Source: Ixodes scapularis
Lineage: Eukaryota > Arthropoda > Arachnida > Ixodida > Ixodidae
Direction: 5' to 3'
Assembly (NCBI RefSeq): GCF_016920785.2
Contig: NW_024609846.1
Location: forward strand, 115,161,473-115,225,472
Length of the DNA: 64,000 nt
In this document: positions 21,309 through 32,212 of the stretch, piece by piece
Layout: every line of letters begins with the position of its first letter
How positions within the stretch are numbered: the stretch's first letter is position 1
The notes under the pieces: generated by a model
The model's input: the letters and a program-made list of their open reading frames with translations, nothing else
Databases searched by the model: none
Told to the model about the DNA's origin: nothing
Translations under genes and position numbers: made by a program

Positions 21309-22850
21309 ATTAGTGTCCTTTCCGCCGAAAATGACGATGTTCAAACGCAAGAAACCCACGTGATCGCAGGAAAAGAATGTTCTGCCCTTCGCCGTCGTTC
21401 TTCGCAGCTGTGGCGAGGAACTCTCTTCCCCACACCTCGCCTGCACCTTGTGCGGCGCTCGCTCGTTTGGTGCTTTTTTTTCGCCGGACCGCTCGCTACT
21501 TCCTTTGCTCGCTGCGCCCGTTCTTGCCGTGCTCGCACTGTGCGGTGGACGCCGCGAGCTTTGAACGCCCTCAGCGCGCTCTAGCCGCCGGCTTTGAGGG
21601 CCGCGCGCTGGTGGGCATCGCTTCCGCGACTGCGGATTTTGGGAAATCGAGCTCCGCGGGCGCACGGAAGAGCGGGCTGGGGGGTACGTGATTTTTTCGC
21701 GCTGGTTGTGGTCCTGGATTTTTAAAGCAGTAGTTATTAGTGCTCCTTTCCAGTGAAATGCGGCGGCGTTTGCGTTAAAAATCAACGTGACCGTGGGAAG
21801 AGAATGATATCGCCGCCGCCGTAACACTCTCTTCTCACAGCCGGCGACTCTCAGACAACCGCGCCATTGATGTGGCACATATCTCGCACGTATCTATTCT
21901 ACCAAATACAAGGCTCCTAAAGCACAGATTTCAACAACGCAACAACTTATGCTGTCAATCGCCGCACTACAGAGAAATCAAAAATGCTATTGTACCGCAC
22001 AAAGTACTTCGTGCGGTTAATTGCAATTTTTTTCTGTTATTTATTTTTCACAGATGTACTTATTTACGAATTAGTGCCTTCCCACTCCCCCTGTCCTACG
22101 CGCCTTAAAAAAAAAAAAAAAGAAGAATAATCTCGTGAGTGTGAGGGCTTAGAGTATCGACCAGCTACATACTCTAAAAAAGTATATCGGAGCCCTTCGT
22201 GCCACGGAGATCTTTCGAGTCACTCTCTCTGATCCCCGGGTCAATCCTGGACACAGGATTGGTCCGAAAATGCGCTGTCGCCAGAGAATACCGAAGAAGA
22301 GAAATGTTCGCGAGTTTTAGCGCTGAGAATTATAGTTCAGGGTCGAGATTTTCTCTCAGCTTCGTTACTCGATCGTGCGGACCCGCCACAGATCGCAGCG
22401 ACTGAACGTCTCTGGGATCGCGAGACGAGCAGAACGGGCCGGTTTTGTTTATCTGATTTTTAGCGTAGGTCGTTCATTTCACGCGGAAAGCCGATCTCCT
22501 CGATCCTCCGAAGCAGCTATGCTCGGAGCTTCACCCTGCGATGTATCGCAGCGGATGCTACGAGCCATCCCAGCCAATCCTGTGCCACATGAGCGTCACG
22601 TGACCTTTAGGGAGAAACGCAGCGATCAACAGTGACGCGTGGGGTGCGTAGTCACGTGAGAGGTTCAAAGCGCTGCATAGAATAGCAAAGGGAGTCCCAG
22701 CGACGATGCCTCGACCCAAAGAAGAGGCCACTTCCGAGTTCCGCGTGAGCACCAATAATGATATCTAACATTTTCTGAATCTAAGCGTCGGTCGGTTGAG
22801 TTGCGACCGACCCGCTCCGCTTATACTATAGGAAGTCAGATACCGTAACG
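21309..22850. other. GC-rich region, no supported gene
   Basis: Two GC-rich blocks (about 21360-21700 and 22190-22640) hold overlapping ORFs on both strands with no recognisable domain. A short inverted repeat (GCTGAGAATTATAG / TTTTCTCTCAGC) lies near 22322-22361. I see no exon with good splice sites. Confidence 0.4.
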
Positions 22851-22985
22851 TGGCCTGGAGAAATCTATCATGGCAGAGTCCAATGCTAATGACAATACGA
22901 GTTTCTGGTTATTGATTTTTGTTTCTCCCTATGTCATGGCCTAAAAGGCCTTTGGCTTAAATAAGTAAACGAATGAATAATTAGC
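22851..22985 (+). mobile_element. possible LINE 3' tail
   Basis: ATGGCCTAAAAGGCCTTTGG followed by AAATAAGTAAACGAATGAATAA resembles the 3' UTR and short-repeat tail of CR1/L2-group elements. No coding sequence is attached. Weak call. Confidence 0.3.
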
Positions 22986-23711
22986 GGAAAAGAAAACCTT
23001 CCTGATTTTTCCCACTTTGCCTAGGACATTTTGGAGAATGTCGTAAACTGCGTCCACCACTGAATTCGATCCACCGCTGAAGGCGACCGAGACACTCATT
23101 AATCGTCGCCGAATGGGACAGACTTGATTGGAAGCCCCGTAAACCAAACCATTCATACATAAAAAAATGAACGGGGAAAATATAATGGCGTCGCTCTGAT
23201 CTGCTTTGGCACTCCTTTGCTCAAACTGAGAATTCCAATATAGCACTTGTCACCTCCGCTGTAAAAAAAAAAAAAAAAAAGAAAAACGCTCGGTTCATAT
23301 AGAAATGGAACGGCATTTCAACTGAGAGCCTTAGCGGGCATGAACTTTCGATTGACAGTACCAGGAGCACTTAAGGAATTTTAATAAGAAAAAAAACCTT
23401 CACGCGGGCATATCGCATGGCGACTGACAGGTTGAAAATAGCTGCACAAATTCAGACCCTCGAGCCGCTTGCGCATGCCCGCGAAGAAGTTGGCTCCGAC
23501 CTCTGAACGTTTTAGAGACTTTACATTTCTTTGCCAGCGCTCTCATGTCGTTAAGTTCCCACGAAGTTTCCATCGAGCACCTACAGTGGCGACCAACTGG
23601 ATAACTGAAAATAGGACATCTCTCGGCGACATGCAGAAACTACCATTGACAGTTTCTTTCGAAAAGTGAGTTCACAAACATTCAAAATCGCACAATGAAA
23701 AAAAAAAAAAA

Positions 23712-23713
<2 letters not shown>

Positions 23714-23746
<33 letters not shown>
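23714..23746. repeat. (TA)n microsatellite
   Basis: About 16 TA units directly left of the ribozyme-bearing palindrome. Confidence 0.95.
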
Positions 23747-23750
<4 letters not shown>

Positions 23751-23798
23751 TGAGAAGAAAAAAACCCTTAGTAAAAAACAGCAACAACGGACGATTTA

Positions 23799-23840
23799 AT
23801 CTTCGACGTTTCGGCCGGAGTCCGGCCTTCGTCAGGAAGT
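23799..23840 (-). ncRNA. hammerhead ribozyme motif, - strand (intact core)
   Basis: Hammerhead ribozymes are small self-cleaving RNAs; minimal versions occur in Penelope-like elements. On the - strand the order is stem-I strand TCTTC-type bases, CTGACGA (core), a perfect GGCCGGACTCCGGCC stem-loop (stem II), GAAAC (core), then GTC (expected cleavage after C) and GAAGA, which pairs with the first strand. Stem III is only AC/GT with no loop, as in the minimal hammerheads thought to work as dimers. All invariant core bases are present. Activity is inferred. Confidence 0.7.
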
Positions 23841-23880
23841 CTTCCTGACGAAGGGCGGACTCCGGCCGAAACGTCGAAGA
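23840..23880 (+). ncRNA. hammerhead ribozyme motif, + strand
   Basis: Mirror copy of the - strand motif: TCTTC, CTGACGA (23845-23851), stem II 23853-23867, GAAAC (23868-23872), GTC (23873-23875), GAAGA (23876-23880). Stem II has one change (GGGCGG in place of GGCCGG) that leaves a mismatch, so this copy may be weaker. The core is otherwise complete. Confidence 0.62.
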
Positions 23881-23969
23881 TTAAATCGTCCGTTGTTGCT
23901 GTTTTTCACTAAGGGTTTTTTTCTTCTCAGTTTTATACCCACGCCTTCGGCCTCCCGCCACCATGCCCG

Positions 23970-23972
<3 letters not shown>

Positions 23973-24040
<68 letters not shown>
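23973..24040. repeat. (TA)n microsatellite
   Basis: About 34 TA units between the ribozyme palindrome and the left 0.7-kb inverted repeat. Confidence 0.95.
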
Positions 24041-24041
<1 letters not shown>

Positions 24042-24735
24042 GTGGTTTCATCTCAAATCGTGCAGGCAAAAAGTGTCGAATTTTTAATTTCGATGAAAAA
24101 AATATATGTTATGGCGCCGTTTCTAAAACCGCAGTCGACACCAACCGCAAGTTCGTCGGATTTTTTGTTCTCGACTTATGAATTTTTAAAGAGGCCGCGG
24201 CGAAAAGCAGTGTTTTTCACACCCGTCGTGGGTCGGATGTTTCGCTTGATCTCCCGCCATGGATTTTCAGTACACATTATATTACCTTTTTTCAAGCACT
24301 CTGTGGACACATTTAAAAGGCTCCAATACCATGAAATAATTTTAGGCCTTTTGCTTTTTTTCTGTAAAAATGTCAAAAACGCCTCCTCGGTCAATTGTTG
24401 ATGAACTTTGACAATTAATTACTGGCGATCTACTTGGCTTACACCGATATTTTTTATGTCCACGGAGAGCCCAAAACACGCTCTTTATATTTATTATAAA
24501 GTACCTTGGCTGTATAAAATATCTTTTGCGGTACGTTTACGTTAATATTATGCAAAAACCAAAAAGTACCATTTTTGAAATTGATTTTCTCAAAAAACCC
24601 ATTTTTTATTTTTTTCATTTTTTGTTCAAATGTAGATATGATAGTTGTCTACACGAAAATCAAGCCTAGAAAGTGTATATTTTGTTTGTATGTTCTACAT
24701 TTAAGCATCAATATCGTACAAAAACGTGTTTTTAC
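24041..24735 (+). repeat. 0.7-kb dispersed repeat, left copy
   Basis: Near-identical inverted partner of 26920-27612. It begins GGTGGTTTCATCTCAAATCG next to (TA)n. A 119-codon open frame (24042-24401) is conserved in both copies, but it has no recognisable domain and the reverse strand is also largely open. I take it as non-coding repeat DNA of unknown class; the (TA)n end could be its tail. Confidence 0.75.
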
Positions 24736-25860
24736 GGCTCGAAATGGACTTGCGAATTGCGCGTCTTCACAAGCTTGGAAATAGTTTTTTCATTTTTTCA
24801 ACGTTCCCACATAAAAATGAAATACAGTATTTTCACCCTGATATATTTATTGATTATTTAAATTTTATTATAGGCGGCAAGCTACATCGGAGGAGTTCCA
24901 AAAAGAGAAAGCAACACTTCTTAACAGACCAGCCGATGTCGTAAATTTTTAACGTGTAGGAGTCGGCAGACGTCTTATTGATTCGGGGCCCTCATTGGCC
25001 TGCATGAACGTCCCGCCCTTTCGGAGCCAGCAGATGACCACGACCTTTCGCGCTCGTTGTGTTAGATGGGACGGCCCGTGACAGTAAAGCGAGCAGCGCA
25101 CCCTGTGTCACGAGGAGTGAAATGGTACGATTGTGTCGTTGACGCGGCGAACAGTGACAGCCACCCAGGAGGAGTCTGTCAGAGTATTGCACAAGGGAAA
25201 GCAAAGGAATCGTTGTCCGAAAGGACGAGGACACCACGGCCTTACAATGTCGACGGTCAACAACTGTTCTGCCAGCCAAAACAACGCCGCGTGCGCGGTA
25301 AAACTGGCGGCGCGGGACAGAAATCCCGCAGACGCACACACGAAGATGGGCCGGTTTCGTTAGGGATGTGGGTAAATTTGGAACCAGCCATCCGTGCATG
25401 CGTGAAACGATGCCGCCTGTTCGCCCTAGCTTCAAGCGCCCTATCCTTACCTTGAAACGGCCGTGCTCCCTCTCTCTCTCCGGGGAGATCCGATAGCACC
25501 GAAGGGTTATCTATTAGACTTGAGGAAGAAAACGAGAAGGGAGTGTTTAAGTTTAATTATCCCCACCAACCCGCTCGTTCTGTCCTTATAAAGGGTTATC
25601 TCTTTTGGAAACAGCAAAGCCCGGAGACTGACATTAAAACGAGCGTGTTGGTAAATATACTTGTGTTTGTATTCTGCCCGGAGACTAGTTGGGTCGAAGT
25701 CAGCCTCCTTGTCAACTATAACCGTTTGTGAAGAGTGGGTTTCTCCCGAGACGAAACGTTAGCGCCGGCTGACGTGCTTTTTGAAAAAGGGAAGGGGAAA
25801 GAGAAACTTTGAGTAACTGCAGAAAGTACCTCGAAAGCTCCTCTCCCGATATGAAGCTTG
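24736..25860. other. unassigned sequence with a degenerate hammerhead-like motif
   Basis: Mostly unassigned. Near 25729-25765 the series TGAAGA, a GGGTTTCTCCC stem-loop, GAGAC, GAAACGTT resembles a Penelope-type hammerhead, but the base before TGAAGA is G where the core needs C. ORFs at 24992-25455 overlap on both strands without a known domain. Confidence 0.35.
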
Positions 25861-25878
25861 AAGCATAGTCTCGGTTAC

Positions 25879-25955
25879 CTTCTCGCGCATCGCCTGCTCG
25901 AATCTATTCTTCACTTTCTTTCGTACAGCCACTGTTCCGCACAGCCGTCGTTGAT
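25879..25955 (-). other. candidate exon of unknown gene
   Basis: On the - strand a good acceptor (TTCCTCCCTCTATTACGCAG) precedes 77 bases that are open in one frame (RRLCGTVAVRKKVKNRFEQA) and end before GGTAACC. The basic, helical-looking peptide has no domain I can name. It lies between the two 0.7-kb inverted repeats. A chance open frame of this length is easily possible. Confidence 0.22.
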
Positions 25956-26919
25956 CTGCGTAATAGAGGGAGGAACAGATTCGAGCATCATCTGGACGCC
26001 GTCATCCTGCCAGACTTCAATGACGTGGGACCGACTCGTGTGTGATTTTTCGCCCCGCTGAACTTTGTTTCTCGGGTGCGGTTTTTCCTGAACGTTCTTT
26101 TTTTTTTTCAATGATTTCTTACCACTGTTCAGTTGTTGGGTTTATTTCGTCATGGCGTAGCGGCCTGGCGGTGATGTAGAGAGCGTGTTCGCACGCATTT
26201 GGTTGCGTCCCGTTTAGGGAATGCCCGGGGGAGTTGGTTTTTGTTCTTGCCATGTGCGGTTTATTAAATTATTGATTTTTTTTTGTTTTTCCTTTACGTG
26301 CCGTCGACTTCTTTGTCTGACTCTCCACCAGGCGTGGACCTATCGCCTTGCCACCGCTCGAACCTAAATACTTCATTTTATTTTTTTTAACGCAATTTTC
26401 GTTAAGATCGGAGTTGGGCAATTTATATCCTATTTATTTATTTTTATTTCCTACCCCTCTCCAGGACACACTGTCTGTGTGTTTCGGACCGTTTCTGTGT
26501 CACCACTTTTGTGTATTACGGAAGTGAAAGGACATTTTTTGGTGACCTGTGCGATGTGCGGTGAACAAGCCCGTGTTTGGTTTCGTAAAGAATTGTATAT
26601 AATATATCGACGATGTGGTGACTTTCTTTGTCTTAGTAATATGACAGCTAATAGATAGTCGTGCTAGTTTACTGTGAAAGGTTTATAAATCGAAACAATA
26701 CAACGTCTGTGCCTTTTGGTTATTGAAAGTCTACTAGGCCTGCTGATTTGGTTAGGTATGTATCTCATGGTTCCCTCTCTTATTAAAACATACATCAATA
26801 TTCAATACCACAAAATCCGTTTATAATTGATTACAAAATGCAGAAGAAAATTCAAGAAAACTTTTTTCACAATTCATAGAGACACATGGGTCGCTATGTC
26901 TGACTTAGGTCTTGCAAAA
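25956..26919. other. no supported gene
   Basis: T-rich and AT-rich sequence between the candidate exon and the right 0.7-kb repeat. I see no structure in it. Confidence 0.4.
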
Positions 26920-27610
26920 CAAAGACGTCTTTTTCCGATATTGAGGCCGACATATAAAACATGCAAACAAAATATACACTTTCTAGGCTTGATTTTCGTG
27001 TAGACAACTATCATATCTACATTTGAACAAAAAATGAAAAAAATAAAAAATGGGTTTTTTGAGAAAATCAATTTCAAACATGGTACTTTTTGGTTTTTGC
27101 ATAATATTAACGTAAACGTACCGCAAAGGATATTTTATACAGCCAAGGTATTTTATAATAAATATAAAGAGCGTGTTTTGGGCTCTCCGTGGACATAAAA
27201 AGTATTGGTGTAACCCAACTAGATTGCCAGTAATTAATTGTCAAAGTTCGTCAACAATTGACCGAGGAGGCGTTTTTGACATTTTTACAGAAAAAAAGCA
27301 AAAGGCCTAAAATTATTTCATGGTATTGCAGCCTTTTAAATGTGTCCACAGAGTACTTGAAAAAAGGTAATATAATGTGGACTGAAAATCCATGGCGGGA
27401 GATCAAGCGAAACATCCGACCCACGACGGGTGTGAAAAACACTGCTTTTCGCCGCGGCCTCTTTAAAAATTCACAAGTCGAGAACAAAAAATCCGACGAA
27501 CTTGCGGTTTGTGTCGACAGCGGTTTTAGAAACGGCGCCATAACATATATTTTTTTTATCGAAATTAAAAATTCGACCCTTTTTGCCTGCACGATTTGAG
27601 ATGAAACCAC

Positions 27611-27612
<2 letters not shown>
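26920..27612 (-). repeat. 0.7-kb dispersed repeat, right (inverted) copy
   Basis: Reverse-complement partner of 24041-24735 with only scattered differences. Its (TA)n-tipped end is at 27613-27660, so the two copies point their (TA)n ends outward. Similarity fades past about 26920. Confidence 0.75.

Positions 27613-27660
<48 letters not shown>
27613..27660. repeat. (TA)n microsatellite
   Basis: About 24 TA units at the outer end of the right 0.7-kb repeat. Confidence 0.95.
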
Positions 27661-27663
<3 letters not shown>

Positions 27664-27817
27664 CAGAAAACATTTTTTTTTTTTCAGAGCGCAGCTCTTA
27701 GGCGCTCGTTCCCGTATTTTGCGGCGTCAGCGTAAACCGGAGGAGGGCGAGGAGGGTTCTCCGTACCCTCCAATCCACCTCATATAAACAATACTATAAT
27801 CAATAATTAATTTGAAC

Positions 27818-27828
<11 letters not shown>

Positions 27829-27857
<29 letters not shown>
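27829..27857 (-). repeat. (ATT)n tail of the LINE
   Basis: On the - strand ACAAATAAATTT runs into about ten ATT units. Short-repeat tails of this sort end CR1/L2-group LINEs in place of poly(A). It marks the 3' end of the element whose ORFs lie at 28325-32212. Confidence 0.7.
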
Positions 27858-27859
<2 letters not shown>

Positions 27860-28324
27860 TTATTTGTGACGGAAGAACATAATCGAGGAAAAGTGCAGGT
27901 TCGCCAAAGCCATCATGGGCTTGTGCGGCAGAACCAACTATGTAAATTGAAATAAAAATAAGAGTCAGTTCTAGATACAAAAAGAAAAAGCAGAATTATC
28001 ATTAAGTTTTTGCAGCAGTTCCAACTGCATACTAAAGCTCCCCCCTCCTCCCTTCCCTTTCTAAAGAAAAAAAAAATCAAGTCAGAAAAGTATTAAAAAC
28101 ACACACACACACAATGCACTGGCGTCACTTTTCGCCATTGCTCGCCATTGAAAGTAGTAGAAATTGTTGTCCAGTTTTTGTGACACTGAAGATCTTGATG
28201 ACTTTCTTTGTTTTCATATAATGATAATAATAAAAATAACTCATAAAACAGTAAAAAGAAACAACAAAAAAACGCACTTGTCAAAAAAAAAAAAAAAATG
28301 TCGGAAGAACTAATTATGAAATAT

Positions 28325-31189
28325 TCACAAAGGTTCGTCGGTCATATCAGTATGTCGAAGCGCTCTTCTGAGCTTTTTTCTTGAGGTAAAGTCACATATG
28401 CTGGAAGGTAGGGAATTAAAAATTTGAGGCACATAGACCGACCGCATGTTCTTACCATAACGTGTATAGTAAGCGGGAACAAGAAACTTTGATATTTTTC
28501 GTAATTGTCTCATTTTCGGACGAAGAGTTTTAAAATCATCCTTCCAGTAGTGTTCAAGCACGACTGATTCAAAAAACAAAGATTGCAGATTTGGCATGGA
28601 CAAAGCCTTAAAGAGATCGTGATCTGAGGATGCAGGTTTATACTGAACATTCCGTAAGATTCCTTTTAGAATTGAATTTATCTTGGCCTGCCACAATCCA
28701 GAACATTTGCCAAAGACTGTTACGCCGTATCGGAGTGTACCATAAGCTAACGAGTGGGCTATAAGCTTCCTGAGATTAAAAGGTAGAAATGTCTTGATAT
28801 GGTATAATAGGCAGGAAACGCTTCTTAATTTGGAACAGAGTTTTGATAGGTGTGAGTTCCAGGAGAGATCTGAATCGAATGTGATTCCTAGGTACTTCAC
28901 AGTATATGAACAAAAAATTGGGATACATTGGCATGTGACACAGTGAGACGTGTGCAGCAAGAGAGGAATATTGAGGTCAACAACTTTAAGGGGATTGTGA
29001 AAACAAACGAGCTTAGTTTTCGAAATATTTATATTAATTAGATTATTCGCAAACCAGTTCATTAGCTCTGAGGTACAGTCTTGGAGCAAACCCATTGCTC
29101 TCGCATATGAGACATGGCTCGTCAGCAAAAGAGTATCGTCTGCGTATTGATAAATGGTAGAGTTTGAAACAGATAAACTCATGTCATTAACATAAATATT
29201 GAAAAGCAATGGTGAAAGAACTGAACCTTGTGTTTTAAGGAAACTTTTAGGCTTTGCATGCCATCGATGGAAACAAGCTGCGATCGACCTTGGAGAAAAT
29301 TGTTTAACAGAGATAAGAATGGTCCCCGGAAACCGATAAAGGAATGTTTTTGAAGCAATATAGAATGGCACACCGTGTCAAATGCCTTACTCACATCTAG
29401 AAAACATGCGCAGATAAATAAGTTGTGAGCAAAACCAAAATTTAACTTGTCTGATAATGCTTCAAGAAGAGGTTGTGTCCCACGTCCCGGCACAAAACCA
29501 TATTGGGATTGCGATATTATGTCATATTTTTTGATATAAGAAGACATAACTATACAAAATATACTTTTCCAAGATTTGAGCAAGACACGGAAGAATAGAT
29601 ATTGGTCGGTAGTTTTCAACCTGGTCACGTTTGCCTCCCTTGAAAACAGGTTTAACAATTGAGGTTTTTAATCCTGAAGGAATGACACCCGACTCTATTA
29701 TTCCGTTAAACATGAGTAGAAGTGTGTCTTGTATGTGCCTAAAATTTCTTCGGATGTCGCAGAGGTGAATTCCATCATACCCTGGTGATTTTCTAGGTTT
29801 GAGACTTGATATTATAGACTCCAGATCGATCATTGTCATCAGTGGAAGAAATGCAGAAGCTAATTTGGAGTGGGGCAAAAGACTGGGCGGTGTTGTGCTT
29901 CGTCTGGCTTTGCCCGAAAACTTGGCGAAAAAGTCATTGAAGGTATTCGCCGTAGCAAGGGAATCGGGTCCAAAAAATTCGCCAAAAGTGTCAACCTGTA
30001 AACCAGGTGGTGCGACTCCGCGTAGTTCATTAATCAGTGACCAGGATCTAGCAAAGTTGGACTTTGATGCGCAGAATTGTTTTTGAAAATATTGACGCTT
30101 AGCCGAGCGAATAAGTGCGCTTACTCTGTTCCGAAGAGTCCGGAATTCAGCTTGAAGGTTAGAGTTATGAGGTGAGCGCCGGCTTCGTCTCCAGGCTATC
30201 TCTTTAAGTTGTATAGCAGATAATATATCCTTATTTAACCAACGTAAATTTAAATTTCGTTGTTTGCGAAGAATTACTTTCTTTGATGATTGTGAAAACC
30301 GCTTATATAGCTGCACAAAACGGGGGTAAATATCTGAAGGTGTAACAGATTGCTGAAAAACATTCCAGTCGAAATTAGAGACAAAGTTGTCAAACATTTG
30401 TCGATCAACAATTTCGACCCGATGAATTTTGTTAGAAACTGAAGTCGGCGTATCATGAGGGAATTCTAAATGGCATGCGACAAAATAGTGGTCTGATAAT
30501 TTGTGAGTAATTACTGCTGCTTTTGTTTTGAAGGATGCCGATCTCAGATTGATGTGGTCAATAGACGCGATTACAAGTTTGTTTCCTAAAAGCTCTTCTC
30601 TTGTTGGGACAGTGATTGCTGGCTCAATGCCATGATCTGCTAGCAGTGTCAGATATTCACAAACTAGAGCCATTGAAGGCTTCAGCAAGTCAATATTAAA
30701 GTCCCCGACGAGACATAAAGAAGCAGTTGCCGGCAAAGTTTGCAGACTGTTCCGCAGGTCACAAAGAAAATCTGCAGCTTTTTCCGAAGGTGGTCTATAA
30801 AATGTAAGTAGATAGAGATCATAGGCAGAAGTAATTATATGCAAAACTTTTGACTCAGCTGAGTTGAATGTTAAACAAAGTTCCGTAAATGATATCTTAC
30901 TCTTAATGAAGATCGCAATGCCACCTCCGCGCTTATTTTCGCGGGTGTAGAAGACACTTTTGATGCCTGGTAAAGTGAATGGCCCTACTTCATCCTGATG
31001 AATATTGATTTCTGTCAGAACAAAAATATCAGCAATTGGGAGGATAGAAATAATAGCAAGTTGAAATTCATCCCAGTGCTTCCGAATACTTCTAATATTT
31101 ACGTGGAATAAAGTAAAAGTATGACACGAGGTGGGCTTGAAGGTTTCTATACAGGACTCTAAGTTTTTTAGCTGGAAACAATTAGTCAT
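28325..31189 (-). pseudogene. LINE ORF2: endonuclease and reverse transcriptase, frameshifted
   Basis: ORF2 nicks target DNA and copies the element RNA into it. The ATG is at 31189, six bases after the ORF1 stop. Residues about 25-240 hold the endonuclease/exonuclease/phosphatase fold: FHVNIRSIRKHW, ‘LTEINIH’, ‘KRGGGIAIFIK’, ‘GDFNIDLL’, and ‘SDHYFVACHLEF’ near its end. The RT begins with KPVFKGGKRDQVENYRPISI, continues after a frameshift near 29550 (QYGFVPGRGT, FLDVSKAFDT), and after a second near 29240 (QGSVLSPLLFNIYVND, then YADD). At the second break the usual GVPQGS motif reads KTQGS, so bases are missing there. The C-terminal ‘connection’ region ends with IFNSLPSSI. Confidence 0.9.
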
Positions 31190-31195
31190 CGTGGC

Positions 31196-32212
31196 CTACG
31201 CAATTTTATCCAATGCACCAACGTCCGTGATGCGAATGGGTTGAGAGCTCTGGCTATGTTTTGCAAAGATTTTACCATGTCGGACCCATACGAATTTGAA
31301 ACCCCTTTCTTTTCCTCTTGATCTTGCCATCCAGAATAGCTTCCGGTTAGCTTCTGTGAGATTATCATTGAAGTATATCCTTGGATGGGAGTCATTAGTA
31401 GGTAAGGTGCCTAGGCGTTTGCGACATGTCATCCAGCGTTCTTTGTGCGGGACTGAACTGAACCGAACCAGGATGGGAGGCACAGCGCCAGGCTTAGCCG
31501 GGAGGCGGTGAGCAGCCACTACTTGTACGGGCTCAAAGCTCTCAACGCTTAGTTGTTCGGCTAGGTCAGTCATAATATGTATAATGTTCTCGCCAGCCGA
31601 AACCGGTGTGCCGTGTATCTCTAAGTTAGAGAGACGGTGTGCTTGATCGGAATCATTTTGGTCGGATTTTAATTTTTGGATTTCATTGGATTGATCCGTT
31701 ACGATAGCTCGTAATGAGCTGGTTTCACTTTGCAGATCCTTGATGAGTTTATCTTGTGATTGAGTGGACTTCACAAGTGTATCATATGCCTTCGAATAGA
31801 AATCAAGTGACGTCTGCATCTCATTGATGGTGGTTCGCAAAGAGTCGACCGTTTCCTTTAGTAGTAATAAAGCGTCGATCTTAGGGTGGAGTTCGTGAAG
31901 AGGGCTCATTGTGTCCTTCCAGGAAAGAAGGAGATCGAGTTTGTGGTTGACTGTCGAGAGCTCTGAGGAAAAAGAACCGGATTCGCCTTGAGGCGGTGTG
32001 AGGTCGTTTTCAGAATGAGACTTCGGCGGTCCTCCTCGGCATCCTTGACAGCGCCATTTCTCAGCCTTTGAGGCACTCATACCCTTAAAGGTGTTCTCAG
32101 ATATGCCGGAGCATTTCTTTCCTAGGTGAAACACTTTTGCGCAGTCAGCACATTTAATAAAGCGGCCGTCTATCGGCACAGATTCAGAACAGACGGCACA
32201 AAGCACTGCCAT
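31196..32212 (-). CDS. LINE ORF1 with PHD-type zinc finger
   Basis: RNA-binding ORF1 of the same LINE, 338 codons from the ATG at 32212 (the open frame extends further upstream only through non-ATG codons). The N-terminus is a Cys/His finger: CAVCSESV, CADCAKVFHLGKKC, WRCQGC, the PHD layout seen in CR1-type ORF1 proteins. The middle is predicted coiled coil (leucine-spaced, LHPKIDALLLLKETV then LIKDLQSE). The C-terminal part has an RRM-like segment (LEIHGTPVSAG, VAAHRLP, ILVRFSS) as in transposase-22-type ORF1s. No stop or shift interrupts it, unlike ORF2. Confidence 0.82.
   Translation of the reverse strand: MAVLCAVCSESVPIDGRFIKCADCAKVFHLGKKCSGISENTFKGMSASKAEKWRCQGCRGGPPKSHSENDLTPPQGESGSFSSELSTVNHKLDLLLSWKDTMSPLHELHPKIDALLLLKETVDSLRTTINEMQTSLDFYSKAYDTLVKSTQSQDKLIKDLQSETSSLRAIVTDQSNEIQKLKSDQNDSDQAHRLSNLEIHGTPVSAGENIIHIMTDLAEQLSVESFEPVQVVAAHRLPAKPGAVPPILVRFSSVPHKERWMTCRKRLGTLPTNDSHPRIYFNDNLTEANRKLFWMARSRGKERGFKFVWVRHGKIFAKHSQSSQPIRITDVGALDKIA

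Larger units (their letters stand above)
23742..23937. repeat. 194-bp palindrome carrying two hammerhead motifs
   Basis: Arms of about 97 bp centred on 23840, with two or three mismatches. The outer ends read TATAAAACTGAGAAG / CTTCTCAGTTTTATA. The centre is GTCAGGAAG-T-CTTCCTGAC. Each arm contains one hammerhead ribozyme core, so the two cores face away from a common centre on opposite strands. It is joined on the right to a CCACGCCTTCGGCCTCCCGC segment and a second (TA)n block. Confidence 0.85.

Noticed and set aside
21288..21878. 196-codon minus-strand gene
   Set aside because: GC-rich block open on several frames of both strands, partly overlapping a MITE end; no domain or splice evidence.
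24042..24401. a real 119-residue gene
   Set aside because: Present in both inverted repeat copies but without a domain or start context, and the complementary strand is equally open.
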